Shown here: piece by piece, positions 32,595-43,824 of the stretch
Numbering within the stretch: the first letter of the stretch is position 1
Layout: each line of letters starts with the position of its first letter
Source: Pyricularia pennisetigena
Lineage: Eukaryota > Ascomycota > Sordariomycetes > Magnaporthales > Pyriculariaceae
Direction of reading: 5' to 3'
Assembly: GCF_004337985.1 (NCBI RefSeq)
Contig: NC_043742.1
Coordinates: forward strand, 2,404,176 to 2,468,175
Length of the DNA stretch: 64,000 bases
Program-made: the position numbers and the translations under genes
Notes under the pieces: model-generated
Database searches by the model: none
The model's input: only the letters and a program-made list of their open reading frames with translations
What the model was told of the DNA's origin: nothing

Positions 32595-35129
32595 TTAAAC
32601 CTTGATCTCTCCCTTCAGTATCAAGTCTCGGGAACTAAACCCAACATCGACACCGATGGCCCCTGTGGGCAGCTTCCAAGCCTGCGCCTTGGTGTCCCAG
32701 AAGCTCAAGTCCCTCCTGGTGAGGTGGAACGTCACGGCCTTGGCCTCGCCGGCGCCGAGCTTGATCTTGTCGAACCCGCGAAGACCCCGCACCGGCGTTC
32801 CGTTCCCCGCCTCGCCGGCCGGCAGGGAGATGTACAGCTGCGGCACCGCGGCGCCCGCGACGTCGCCCGTGTTCTTGACCGTGGCCGTCAGCGTCGCCAG
32901 CACGTCCCACAGCTCGACGTTGCCGCCGGGCGGAACTTTGGCGTCGGTCGAGGGCGTGCGTGGGGCGTTGGACGCCGATGCGTTGGTCTTGAGGTCCGAG
33001 AGGGAAAAGGTCGTGTAGCTGAGCCCGAAGCCGAACTCGTAGGCGGGCGCCTTGTTGTGCGCGTCGAACGCGTGGTAGTCGATCAGCTGGCCCTCGACAA
33101 AGTCGGCCTGCCAGATGTTGGCGTCCCTTGACTGCAGCAGCTCGGTGCTGTTGACGAGGTTCTTGTCGTAGTCGTCGACGCTCGCTGCGATCGTGTAGGG
33201 GAGCTTGCCGCTCGGGTTGACGTCGCCGAAGAGCACGTCCGCGATGGCGTTGCCCGTCTCCTGGCCGGGCATGTGCGCTGCAAGAATGGCGGTGACATTC
33301 TCGTTGTCGCGCCAGGGGAAGACGTTGGGTGCGGCTCCGTGGGCGACGACGACCGTGTTGCTACACCTCCGGGCGGTCATCTCGACCACCTTGGTCGAGT
33401 CCCATTCCGGCAGCAGAGAGAATCTGTCCTTTCCTTCTTCGGCCCAAGATTTGACAAAAACGAGGCACACGTCCGGCTGCGGATACAAGTTGTTAAGCCC
33501 GCCGGCGAGGATGAATTTGTTGTCTGTAAAATACTGCACCAGGGCACCGTAGTCCCTCCCACGCGCCTTGATCGCCTCCAAGGGCGACACGACATAGCTG
33601 AAGCGTCCGGTTCCGGAGCCACCGCCGATTGGCAGGGTGCCAATGTCGTAGTTGCTGAAACCTGACATGTTGAGCCCTGCCGTGTACCCTCCTACGGTGA
33701 AATCTGCAGCATCGTTACCAATGACGGCGATGTTTTTAGGCTTCTTGAGCGGGAGGACCTTTTTGGTGTTCTTCAGGAGGACGGTGCCAGCCGCACCAGC
33801 TTCGCGAATGAAGGCTCCGTGGTCGGCACGTACATCAACCAGCGGACCGAGCGTGTAGTTGTGCAACCAGGCTCCAGTGCTAAAGCTGCCGGGAATCTTG
33901 GGGCCTGTTTCGTCCACAGGGGGAAAGCCCTGATCCTGTTTGAGGTGGAAGTAGGGCGCCATGAGCCTCTCGATCATGTCGTTGACGCGCTCTACAGCAA
34001 GTGTATTATTCTTGAGCGCGGAGGTGATATTGCCGCCAAAGAAAGATGCGTCCCCAACCGTATTGGTGGTAAGACCACCGGGCATGTTCATGTCAAGACC
34101 GGCTTCGATCGACGCGACTCCGGCGTGGACTGCCCCCCAGTCAGACATCACATAGCCCTGGAAACCGAGCTCGCCTTTAAGCAGACCGTTGAGGACCTTG
34201 CTGTTCTGGCAGGCGTAGCTCCCGTTGAGCCGCTGGTAGGAGCACATGACAGATGCGGTGCCGGCCTTGATGGCGTTGTACCAAGGCCAGAGGTAAGTCT
34301 CGTGCATGGTCCGGTCGTCCATGTTGGACGAAACGGCTTCTATCCGTACGCCGTTCGAGTCGCTTGGGTACCGTTGAGTCTCTTGCTCGTTGCCAATGAA
34401 GTGCTTGGTGCAGGCCTGGACTCCAGTCGATTGTATTCCCTGGACCGTCTGTTCCACCAGAACGCCCGAGAGATACTTGTCGGGAGAGTAGCCTTCCCAG
34501 TTGCGACCACCATATGCAGAGCGCCCTAACGGTCCGACAACAGGACCCAGGACCACGTGGCTTCCTTTTCCTCTGAACTCCTGCGCCATCAGCTCACCTT
34601 GCCTCCGGACCAGATCACGATCCCAGCTGGCGGCCAAGTGAAGCTGAGCCGGAAAGACGCTGGCAAGTAGAGCCTGGCGGATGGCAGCTGGACCGTCTTG
34701 AAGACATAGCCCGCTGAAATTGAGGCGCGGGATCGGAGCAATGTTGCCAACGCAGGGGCCAGGTGTGCCTGCAAAAGTGGTTTAGTCTTCATCATTGGGG
34801 GAGAGCAGATCGATATATGTGTTTGATCGCAGCAGCTTTTACATACCAGTTACCATGCTTGCCTTTTCTTCTGGTGTAAGCTTGCCAACAAAGTCCTTGG
34901 CCTTACCCAAAGCACCTTCCCATCCTCCAGCTCCAGATGTGTGTGCTGCCAGAATAGCTATGTTAGCAAGATATGCCCTAGTGTGTACTGCGTCTAGTAT
35001 TCACTGATGGCGGTGCTTACGGGATGGGTACACGGGCGGGCTGCCGCCATACTGGTCGTACTTGACGCCAAACTGTGCTTTTGACAGTTCAGCGCACGCA
35101 AGAAGCGCCAGGGAAGTTGAGAAGCGCAT
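32595..35129 (-). CDS. secreted GH3 beta-glucosidase
   Basis: Three exons, 35129-35021, 34945-34847 and 34768-32595, give 793 residues. The first exon is a signal peptide (MRFSTSLALLACAELSKA). The TIM-barrel domain has TGTPGPCVGNI, GLCLQDGPAAIR, LGPVVGPLGRSAYGGRNWEG, ACTKHFIGNEQE and the nucleophile Asp279 in YVMSDWGAVHAG. The second domain has NIAVIGNDA, and a C-terminal fibronectin III-like domain includes YEFGFGLSYTTFSLS. GH3 beta-glucosidases hydrolyse terminal beta-glucosyl residues, for example cellobiose released from cellulose. It lies near the AA9 gene, so both could serve cellulose breakdown, but they are not co-transcribed. Confidence 0.94.
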
Positions 35130-36550
35130 CTTTTTGACAAGATCAATCGAAACACAGAGGACCTACGAGATCAAGTATGGGTGGCAGAAGACGAGAAGAA
35201 TAGTGCCGGTGTACGGAGATGGCTGCGTCTTTGTTCATTATTTTATTACCATTACATGAGCCGCTTTGGTACGACGGCAGACAGGCTACCTTGCTCATGG
35301 CGGCATGAAATAACCCCGGTGCTGATCCTTGCCTATGGAAATGTTGGATCCATCCATGAGCAGATGCATTGCAGGAAAAGACCGGTACTGTCTCTCACGA
35401 TTGGTCGCAGGGGGGATCGTCCCGTTTACTAAACAACTGAGGTTGGATTTGTAAATTCATGTCTACCACGTGCAACCCCATCGGACTGTTAGTGCCGGCT
35501 GGTATAAGCTTTTTATGACTGCGGAGAAGAAGCCTGATCTGGTCATGGAGAGGAGGCCAAGAAGGCTTAGGAGGGGGCCCGACTTGCGGGGTTGATTTTT
35601 GCCTTGAGATGATGACCAATTTCTACTCAGAGGCATCAATAGACACCCATCCATATATGTAATGCAGTACGAGGCAGTCTCATGCGAGGGGGGGCCAGAA
35701 GCTTCGGCAAGACCGTCATGACTACTAATGCAGACCAAAGCAAGATCGAGTTTTCTAGGAGTGTAAACAGTTTTTTACATCGAAGTGCTGAGAGACAACC
35801 CAATACTATTTGAGACACATATCCCCAGGAGCGGGGGGACACAGTGACGAAAATGAGATAATTAAAATGATCGCAATAAAAAAAACAAGAAAATAAAAAA
35901 TAAAAATGTCCAGGATTTCAGAGCTTGATTCTTTCCTTACCCCCGACATGATTTGAAAATCCGGATATTGGATGTTGGTGACATGACGACAACAGCCGGC
36001 TGGGGTTTGACATGTCTAGATGGGGTCTTGGTCGTATATTACCACGCACGAAGTGGTACTGATGCCCGATGCTACCCTAGTATGAGCTAACGATTTTCGC
36101 CGGCAGTAATGGACGGAAACACGGGTGTACGAGAACTTCTTGAGGTTATTCCACTGCCTTACTCTCTGGGGCATCATGTAACGTAGTTTCTGTATCCACT
36201 TCCCATCGGCAATGATCTCTTGGTTTCCTTGGCAGTCGCTGCTTGTCTTCAAGCTTTCGATCGTCAAGGTGTGCAAGCCTGGGATTACACTGGCAAGTCT
36301 GGGTGGTGAAATTAGCCTCAACAGGCATTCTGTTGTGCTATAGTATTGGGAGCCCCGCACTGCACGTGACAATCCGGTGGGGGGAAATTTTAGATTTCGC
36401 CTCCGCCGCAGCCAAGCAGATTGGTGGGCAGAACGAAACCACCCGCTGCTTGGCCATCCACAAATCCCTGAACGACCTGCCACCAGTATGCTGGGCAGCT
36501 GTTGAGAGCCCGAGTCTCCCAAATCCATTCTAATATTTGAGGCGCCCACA
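35130..36550. other. spacer, no supported gene
   Basis: Divergent intergenic region between the GH3 and oxygenase genes, about 1.4 kb. No gene seen. Confidence 0.45.
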
Positions 36551-38026
36551 ATGTCGAGAACAAAGCAAGCTGCTCGTAAAAACAAGCGCAAGGCGGAGAC
36601 GCAGCTTCAGAATGCCCCCACCAAGCGCCTCACGCCGCCCGACGACGCGCCACAGGCACAAGCCGCCGTTGGTCAAAGCCACAACCTGAACGCCGTGGTC
36701 TCGTCCGAAGAGGTGGAGGTGGCCGTTGACACCCTCCGCACCCTTGCGCAACACCCGGCCGCCATCAAGAGCAAGGCGTGTCGAGATCTGCGCTCCGCAG
36801 TGTACAGCTTCCGGCAGGCTTGCACAACGGGCGCCAACAGCACCGGCGATGGATCCATGAACTTGACGGCCCGCATATCGGGTGCTCTGGTCGACGAAAA
36901 GTACATCGATGCATTGGTACTGCTCGCTGAGATGCGGATCCGCAACGAGGCCCCCAAGCTCGGGGCGTTGTGTCGTTGGGTAAGGGACCTCGACGTCACG
37001 AGCGGGCTTTCGATCAACGGGGCCGAGGCCGGGTTGCCGCCCTGGACGGAAAGGCAGCGTTTGTTGTTGAGGGTTCTAGATGCCATCTCGAGGGTGACTG
37101 GGACATGGGATGTCAAACACGTTCCCGTTTCAACGACTTCCGACCCAATCGCTATCCAGGAAATCTGGAGTTTGCGAGAACAAGATCAATCGTGGCCGAT
37201 GCACCAAAGCGTTTTGGACGGCACCATCTTCAAGTCTTGCGCTACAGATATCAAGGAAAAGTTCCAGGTTCTGGAGCGAACACCAGGGCCCGATCGAAAA
37301 CCGCCGAACCTCCACGACGCGGTTCTTTACCTCAGCGCGGACAACGCCGTAGAGCTCTCGTCTACACCTCCGACCATCACGCATCACCACCACCCAGCGG
37401 TCCCCAAGCTGTCGCTCATGAAAGACGTACTCTCACCCGACGAATGCAGAGCTATCGTGGGCGCCATGGAATCCATCGGCTATCTGCCCGACGCCCCAAT
37501 CCGCGACGACGGCGCCGAAGCAAGCATCCTCGCACACAATGTGTACTGGATTGTCGACCAAGCCTTCCACGACAAGCTGTGGGACCGCGTCAAGCCATTT
37601 GTGCCTGCCATGGCGGATGGTCGCAGGGTACGTGGCATCAACCGCCGCTTTCGGGTGTATCGCTACGTACCAGGCGCAGAGTATCGGTGCCATTTTGACG
37701 GCGCCTGGCCGCCTTCAGGGGTGGAGCCTAGCACCGGCAAGTATTTATGGGATGCGTCACCTCCGGAGAACCCACAATCTAGTCTCTTCACGTTCCTGGT
37801 CTACCTCAATGACGAATTCGAGGGCGGTGAGACGACATTCTTCACACCGAGCCTGCGTGAAGGTGTCATGAACGCCTATCCTGTGAGGCCTATCATGGGA
37901 TCGATTGCATTATTTCCTCATGGCGAAAGCAAGGGTGCGCTACTGCATGAAGGGACCGGGGTTCGCAAAGGGGCAAAATATATCATCCGAACCGACGTCG
38001 AGTACGACGTCAACCCGGAAAAATAG
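36551..38026 (+). CDS. 2-oxoglutarate/Fe(II) dioxygenase with a histone H3-like N-terminal tail
   Basis: Intronless, 491 residues. The C-terminal domain is a prolyl 4-hydroxylase-like dioxygenase: KLSLMKDVLSPDECRAIV, FRVYRYVPGAEYRCHFDG (iron ligands His381 and Asp383), FTFLVYLNDEFEGGETTFF, then the distal His466 in LLHEGTGVRKGAKYIIRTD with a basic residue near 475 for 2-oxoglutarate. The middle is helical and unassigned. The N terminus reads SRTKQAARK after the initiator Met, against ARTKQTARK in histone H3, so R2, T3, K4, Q5, A7 (register of H3), R8 and K9 align without gaps. It is followed by a Lys/Arg-rich NKRKAET. The start is well supported (CACA-ATG and no earlier in-frame ATG). Substrate unknown; a nuclear role is inferred from the tail. 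Confidence 0.9.
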   Translation: MSRTKQAARKNKRKAETQLQNAPTKRLTPPDDAPQAQAAVGQSHNLNAVVSSEEVEVAVDTLRTLAQHPAAIKSKACRDLRSAVYSFRQACTTGANSTGDGSMNLTARISGALVDEKYIDALVLLAEMRIRNEAPKLGALCRWVRDLDVTSGLSINGAEAGLPPWTERQRLLLRVLDAISRVTGTWDVKHVPVSTTSDPIAIQEIWSLREQDQSWPMHQSVLDGTIFKSCATDIKEKFQVLERTPGPDRKPPNLHDAVLYLSADNAVELSSTPPTITHHHHPAVPKLSLMKDVLSPDECRAIVGAMESIGYLPDAPIRDDGAEASILAHNVYWIVDQAFHDKLWDRVKPFVPAMADGRRVRGINRRFRVYRYVPGAEYRCHFDGAWPPSGVEPSTGKYLWDASPPENPQSSLFTFLVYLNDEFEGGETTFFTPSLREGVMNAYPVRPIMGSIALFPHGESKGALLHEGTGVRKGAKYIIRTDVEYDVNPEK

Positions 38027-38639
38027 TAGCAAGCTGCACATTTTGAAATTTCGCATCTTGTATAGTATTCTTTCTCGTTCTCTCGTTGTTCTCATCTTCG
38101 CATTTGCTGCGCGCAGCATTGTTCTATACAACTCCAAAGAATTTGTTCGGCGGGTTGCCGGATCAATGTCACCAAAACATCCTCAACAACCCAGCTCGTT
38201 CAAAAGCCGCGCTGCAGCCCTGACTAAAGGAGTAGACTGAACCCAGCATTACCCAGCAACAATGACAGTTGCCGGAGACTGTCAAATACGATGCCTCCCT
38301 TGCCCCCACATTCTGGTCCACTAGCCGTTGCCATGGAGCGCCACCATGTCTTCTCATGCGGGGAAAAGCGATTCATGACCCGAACCTGGAGAGAATTCGG
38401 AACTTTTGACGATTGATACCCCATGAAATCGTGGTGCTTACTGTACACACCAACCTCCTACTAGCATTTGTTCCGTGGGGGGGTTTTTTTGCTAGCGAGC
38501 AGACAGCTCCCCAAATTGTGCAATTTCATGATCTGCACTTTGAGAAAGCAACCGTTACAAGATAGCTTATGATCAGCGCAAATCAACTTGGTTCATTGGT
38601 ACTCAAATCAAAGTACAAGATTCGAATTTGGAACCAAGA
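38027..38639. other. spacer, no supported gene
   Basis: Tail of the oxygenase gene and promoter of the hydroxyacid dehydrogenase gene; nothing else seen. Confidence 0.35.
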
Positions 38640-40278
38640 ATGGACGACTATATCGACGCGGCTGAACTGTCAAGACACAACTCAAAAGAGTCATGTTGGA
38701 TAGTTATACATGGCCAAGTATGGGATGTCACTGGTAAGCCTGTCCGTCTCGGTTTCCACATATTGGCAAACTCTCCTGTCTTTTCATTCTTTATCAATGT
38801 CCACAATCACATTGGGCTTAAACGTTCTTAGTACTATTCCTACTGCGTTTATCATACTTGTGCCCATAGCTCATATTCGGCACTTATTTTCCGTCCAGCT
38901 AGTCTGCAATGAAGCGAAAGCATGCTGATCGTTTCTAGGATTTCTTGAGCTCCACCCCGGTGGTGCCCGTGTCATTCTCAAATCCGCAGGTCGGGATGCG
39001 ACCCCGGCGTATGAATCCGTCCACGACCCGGATCTTGTCGCCAGCACCCTCTCCCCGTCCTGTCTTGTAGGCACCATCAGCCAGCAAAGCACCGCCCTAG
39101 TCCCAACAGCAGAAGAAGTTCCATCACCTGCAACGGACGGTTCGGGTCCTGCACAACTGATATATCCATCCCTGACATCCATGCTCAACGTTTCCGACTT
39201 TGAGCGCGCCGCCAAGAAGTACATTTCTGACATCGGATGGGCGTACTACTCGTCCGGGGCGGAGGATGAGATCTCCATGCAAGACCCGCGGCGCATCTTC
39301 AACCGCATCACACTCCGCCCACGGATCCTCCGCCACGTCGAAACCATTGACACAAAATGCAGCTTCTTTGGCGGGCGTATCAAATCCTCGCTCCCCATCT
39401 ACATCACGCCGACCGGACTGAGCCGCTACGCTCACCGGGACGGTGACCAGTGCCTGGCTCGGGCGTGCGGGCACGAGGGCATCGTGTACTGCATGCCGAC
39501 GACGGCGGCACACGAGGTGGTATTTGGGGCGCGCACGACCCCCAACCAGCCGCTGTGCTTCCAGCTGTATACGGGGCGGGACTACGACCGGACGCGCGCG
39601 CTGCTGCAAAAGGTCGAGCAACTCGGCGCGGCCGCCATCTTCGTCACGGTCGATAGCCCCGTCATCGGCCGGCGGGAGCGCGACGACCGCATCAAGGCCG
39701 CCGACGGCGAGGACCCGCTATTCGCGGCCGGCGTGGCCAAGTCTGGCAGCATGACGCTGCTGAACCCAACGCTGACCTGGGACGATCTGGACTGGCTAAG
39801 GGCCGCCACCAGCCTGCCCCTCGTGCTCAAGGGCGTGCAGACGGTCGAGGACGCCGTACTGGCGCACCGCGCTGGCGTCGACGGCATCGTCCTCTCCAAC
39901 CACGGGGGTCGGTCCCAAGACACGGCGCAGGCGCCCATGCTGACGCTGCTGGAGATTCGGCGACACGCGCCGCACCTGCTCACGCCCGAGACGAGGTCCA
40001 GGTTCGAGGTGTTCCTCGACGGCGGGGTCAGGCGGGGGACGGACGTGCTCAAGGCGTTGGCGCTGGGTGCCTCGGCCGTCGGGGTGGGCAGGCCGGCGCT
40101 CTACTCGATGACGAACGGATGGGGCGAGGCCGGGGTCAGGAGGCTGATCATGATGCTGAGGATGGAGCTCGAAACCAACATGGCGCTTGCCGGCGCGACG
40201 AGGCTGGACGAGGTCGTGCCGGAGATGGTTAACACAGAGAGGGTGGAGCACGAGGTTTTTAGAAGGGTAAAACTGTGA
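38640..40278 (+). CDS. cytochrome b5/FMN-dependent 2-hydroxyacid dehydrogenase (cytochrome b2-like)
   Basis: Two exons, 38640-38733 and 38939-40278, give 477 residues. The intron interrupts a cytochrome b5 domain between WDVT and GFLELHPGG; His37 in HPGG is one haem ligand. The FMN domain follows from MLNVSDFERAAKKYIS: YYSSGAEDE, RPRILRHVE, IYITPTGLSRYAH, CFQLYTGRDY, PLVLKGVQ, catalytic His353 in LSNHGGRSQD, and FLDGGVRRGTDVLKALALGA. This is the flavocytochrome b2 architecture that oxidises L-lactate or related 2-hydroxyacids. It lacks the mitochondrial presequence of yeast Cyb2, so it is probably cytosolic, with a different electron acceptor or substrate. First of three co-oriented genes with a transporter and regulator. 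Confidence 0.93.
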
Positions 40279-41081
40279 TGGTAGTTCGGGTCAGACCTTG
40301 GAGGGTCAGATTGCGTGGATACATGGTTATATTGATGCAGTAAATCATTCGATATACCATCCTGTCGTAGTTTCGTTTTTGGTTTAGCACTGTGAACAGC
40401 TTAGTGAACTCATGCCATGGATTCCCTCAAGACACCCAAACATCGACGTCAGCATAGTGGAGAGAAGATGGGGGAGGCGCAATTTCGACATGTGTGGGAT
40501 TAATGGGGAAACGAATGATTGAACCCCCACGGTACCACCCTCGGGGGTTGACCCCCACAAGGGCACGGGTGGCTGCCCGGAGGAAAAGAAAATGGGGTGC
40601 CTAACNNNNNNNNNGGGCTAGTTTCGGCTCCTAAGGACTTTTCTCCCAACTGTGAACTGCCAGGTTAAAGGATTTTCAAGCGGGAGAGACGACTCCTCAC
40701 GGCCGACTGGACTGGAACCACAATAATAGGCACAAAGAAAGCCAACTTGGGGGGGCGTTTTTCGTGACATCAGGATTTGCTGAACCCAAGGCTTTCCCCC
40801 AGCTCACCGTTCTTTCCCCTTCCCCACTGTCTGATGCTGCCTTGCGGTCCAATGCATACCGGTAACCGGCGTACGTTTTATAAGATGCGGAGTTCAGCCC
40901 CACGGGGCAAAGAAACTTGGCTATCCACCTAATGTATGGACTGACTCATGGAGTTCATGTGTCTCGGCACAGCTCTCCGACGGCGTCCTTGTTAAACTGG
41001 GCGAACAGTAGAGCAAAAACGCTCTCCAAACGGTCTCGGCCTGTCGTGACCGATAGTACATTTCGACACGAGCAGAACAAA
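40279..41081. other. spacer with small assembly gap
   Basis: Separates the dehydrogenase from the transporter. Contains nine N at 40606-40614. No gene recognised. Confidence 0.45.
40606..40614. other. assembly gap (9 N)
   Basis: Run of nine undefined bases. Confidence 0.98.
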
Positions 41082-42654
41082 ATGGCAGACAAGACCGAGA
41101 AGCCTGTGGAAGAACAGGATGACAATATCGAAAAGGATGTTGACGCGCCAGTGGTCGGAGGTTTGACTATGCCCGCAAGGTTGGCAGCGCTCAGCGAGGA
41201 TGAGTACGAACGGTTGGGTCGCAAGGCGACTCTGAAGATGGACTTGATCATCATGCCCATCATGGTGGTCATGTATATCCTCAACTACCTGGATCGACAG
41301 AACATTGCGTCGGCAAAGCTGGCCAACATCGAGCGCGATCTGAGCCTGAGCACCGTCCAGTATCAGACGGCCGTCTCTATTCTTTTTGTTGGTTATAGTA
41401 AGTGCTGATCAGCGTCATTGTTAAAGTGGCTCGAGGGACATGCCTATACTGCTTGCTGACATGTGATGCTCTCCTCACCCAGTCCTGATGCAGATCCCAT
41501 CGAACATGATTGTGGGCAAGATCAAATGGCCAGGTCTATACATCTGCCTCGGAATGGCTGCTTGGGGTATCGTCAGCGCCCTGATGGCCATTGTGCACAA
41601 CTACGGCGGCCTGCTCACTGCCCGCATCTTCCTCGGATTTGTCGAAGCCATCTTCTTCCCAGGCGCGCTGTATTTCTTGTCACTCTTCTACAATCGCAGG
41701 CAGTACGCCTTCCGAACCGCCATTCTGTACTCTGGTTCTCAGCTTGGCAATGCCTTTGGAGGTCTTTTTGCAATCGCCATTCTCAACCTCGAAGGAAAGC
41801 ATGGGCTCGAGGGGTGGCGTTGGTTGTTCCTTGTGGAAGGCGTCATGACCACCGGCTTGGCAATCCTTTTTGCCTTCATCCTGCCCAATTCAAACAAGAA
41901 GATCCTAACCCTGACGGAGCAGGAGTGCGAGTGGGTTCAGTGGAACTTTATCAAGGACCAGGGGCAGGAGGACAATTCGGACGAGATCACTGCGACCAGG
42001 GGCCTGATCCTGGCGCTGACAGACATCAAGACGTGGCTGCTCTGCGGCACCCTGTACGCGACCTACATCGTCGGGGCCGTCGTCAACTTCTTCCCCTCGG
42101 TGGTGGGTGGGCTCGGCTACGACCGCAACACGACCTACGGTCTCACGGCTCCGCCGTTCATCCTCTGCGTGTTTTGCATGCTCATCAACGGCTTCCACTC
42201 GGACCGGACGCAGGAGCGGTTCTGGCACGTGGCGGCCCCGTTGGGCGTGACGCTGGTGGCCAACGTGATCGCCGTCTCGACGCTGTCCATCGGGGCGAGG
42301 TACACGGCTATGATGCTGCTCCCGGCGTCGTTTTACTCGTCGGCCGTCGTGACGCTCTCGTGGATCACGGGTTCTCTGTCGCAGCCGGCAGCCAAGCGGG
42401 CGTCGGCCATCGCACTCATCAATGCGCTCTGCAACACGCCCAACATCTGGGCTAGCTACCTCTACGGCGGCGCACCGCGGTTCCTGGTGGCCTTCATCGT
42501 CAACCTAGCTGCCACGGGGCTGGCCATCGGCTTCGCGGCGGCAACGAGGGTGTACCTGGGCAGGCAGAACGCAAAGCTGGACCGTGGTCAGGCGCTGGGG
42601 AAGAACGGACCAACGGAAGCACAACTCGCGGGGAACTATCGGTATTTGCTGTGA
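41082..42654 (+). CDS. MFS transporter, anion:cation symporter (allantoate permease-like) family
   Basis: Two exons, 41082-41397 and 41483-42654, give 495 residues with about 12 hydrophobic segments. The first transmembrane region carries IMVVMYILNYLDRQNIASAKL, the ACS-family signature with NYLDR-N. Further landmarks are ILMQIPSNMIVGKIKWP, RIFLGFVEAIFFPGALYFLSLFY and GWRWLFLVEGVMT. Fungal ACS members import organic anions such as nicotinate, pantothenate, allantoate, phthalate or tartrate. The substrate is not predictable from sequence, but the 2-hydroxyacid dehydrogenase upstream makes a hydroxy-acid reasonable (inference). The cytosolic N terminus is acidic. The start MADKTEKPVEEQ at 41082 is preferred over an earlier alternative without family match. 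Confidence 0.92.
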
Positions 42655-43824
42655 TTTTTTTTTTTTTTTTTTTGATTTGATTGGCGGGAAAGGGTTCCGG
42701 TTGTGACGACGGACTGCGAGCCGTTATGCTTTGGTGAGGCTGAACTTAGTCTAGCTAGTTGTAATCTCGGTGTGTGACTGAGAGGTCAATGCGCGATCAA
42801 TATATTGAGACCATCTCCGATCTGGACCGCGGCCAACAAAACCGTTGGCACTATTGAATAGTGGGTAACAAAAGCCTTCACCGGGGAGAGCTGAACTCGC
42901 TTGGCAGCTCCTGCATTCCCGCTTTTTTGTTTGCCGTCGATTCTCTCCGAACTCGCCCGGCTGCCTGACAAGCAGCGACTAAGACCCTAACCCCAGTGGG
43001 TTATTCGACCCCGCACCAGGGCGCTTAATTGTTGATGCTCAAGAGGGAAAGAGGAAAAAAAATAAATAATTGATGAAGCAAATCCATGGTGCAATTGAAG
43101 GGTACTGTGAGGGGTAAATCCAGCTGGAAATTTATCGTCTGAAAAAGAGATCCGATTCCTTTTATTCCACAAAAGAGAAAAGGGGAAAGAGACAGGCTTG
43201 ACAAATAGGATTGCCAATAGCCAGCCGTCCAGGATGCCATCAGGAAAATGCAAAAGCATATTCAATTCAAGGAATCCATCACACGAATCACGTTGTCCAG
43301 AACCTTCCAGTTCCCGTACCCGCCAGCCCGCGGAGTTTCTCCTTTACGCTTTACGCGTTACGCACGTACCCACGGTACCGCTGTCACCTCAGTACAATTA
43401 ATGTCAAAACCCAAAGATGTCCCACTTCAAAGGAAACAATCAAATGTCATGATACGCCATACGTCCGCACTCACACCACTCTTCAACCAACCAGACCAAA
43501 CAGCCACTCGTTCGCAACCCAGGTTGCGTCCCGCTAAGTCGATCGCGTGGCTTTCGCCTGGTTCCGAAAGGCTTGAATCGAATGAATTAATCCATGGGGA
43601 AAGGAACCAGAGGGGGTTGAAGCTAGCTACGCGACGTGTTAATTGACGTCAACTCAAAGGGAGAAGAAAGGGAAATAATAGTAATCAAAAACGGAAACAA
43701 AAAAGAAACCCACACGAGGATCCCGTTTTGTACGGACACGGACCCGCGTGGGGAGCCGCCACCGCGGCCCCAAACACTATTAATACCTTGTTCCTGGATC
43801 CCGCGGCCCGAACCCCCGGCCGAT
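42655..43824. other. spacer and regulator promoter
   Basis: Between the transporter and the Zn2Cys6 gene. No supported gene. Confidence 0.4.
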
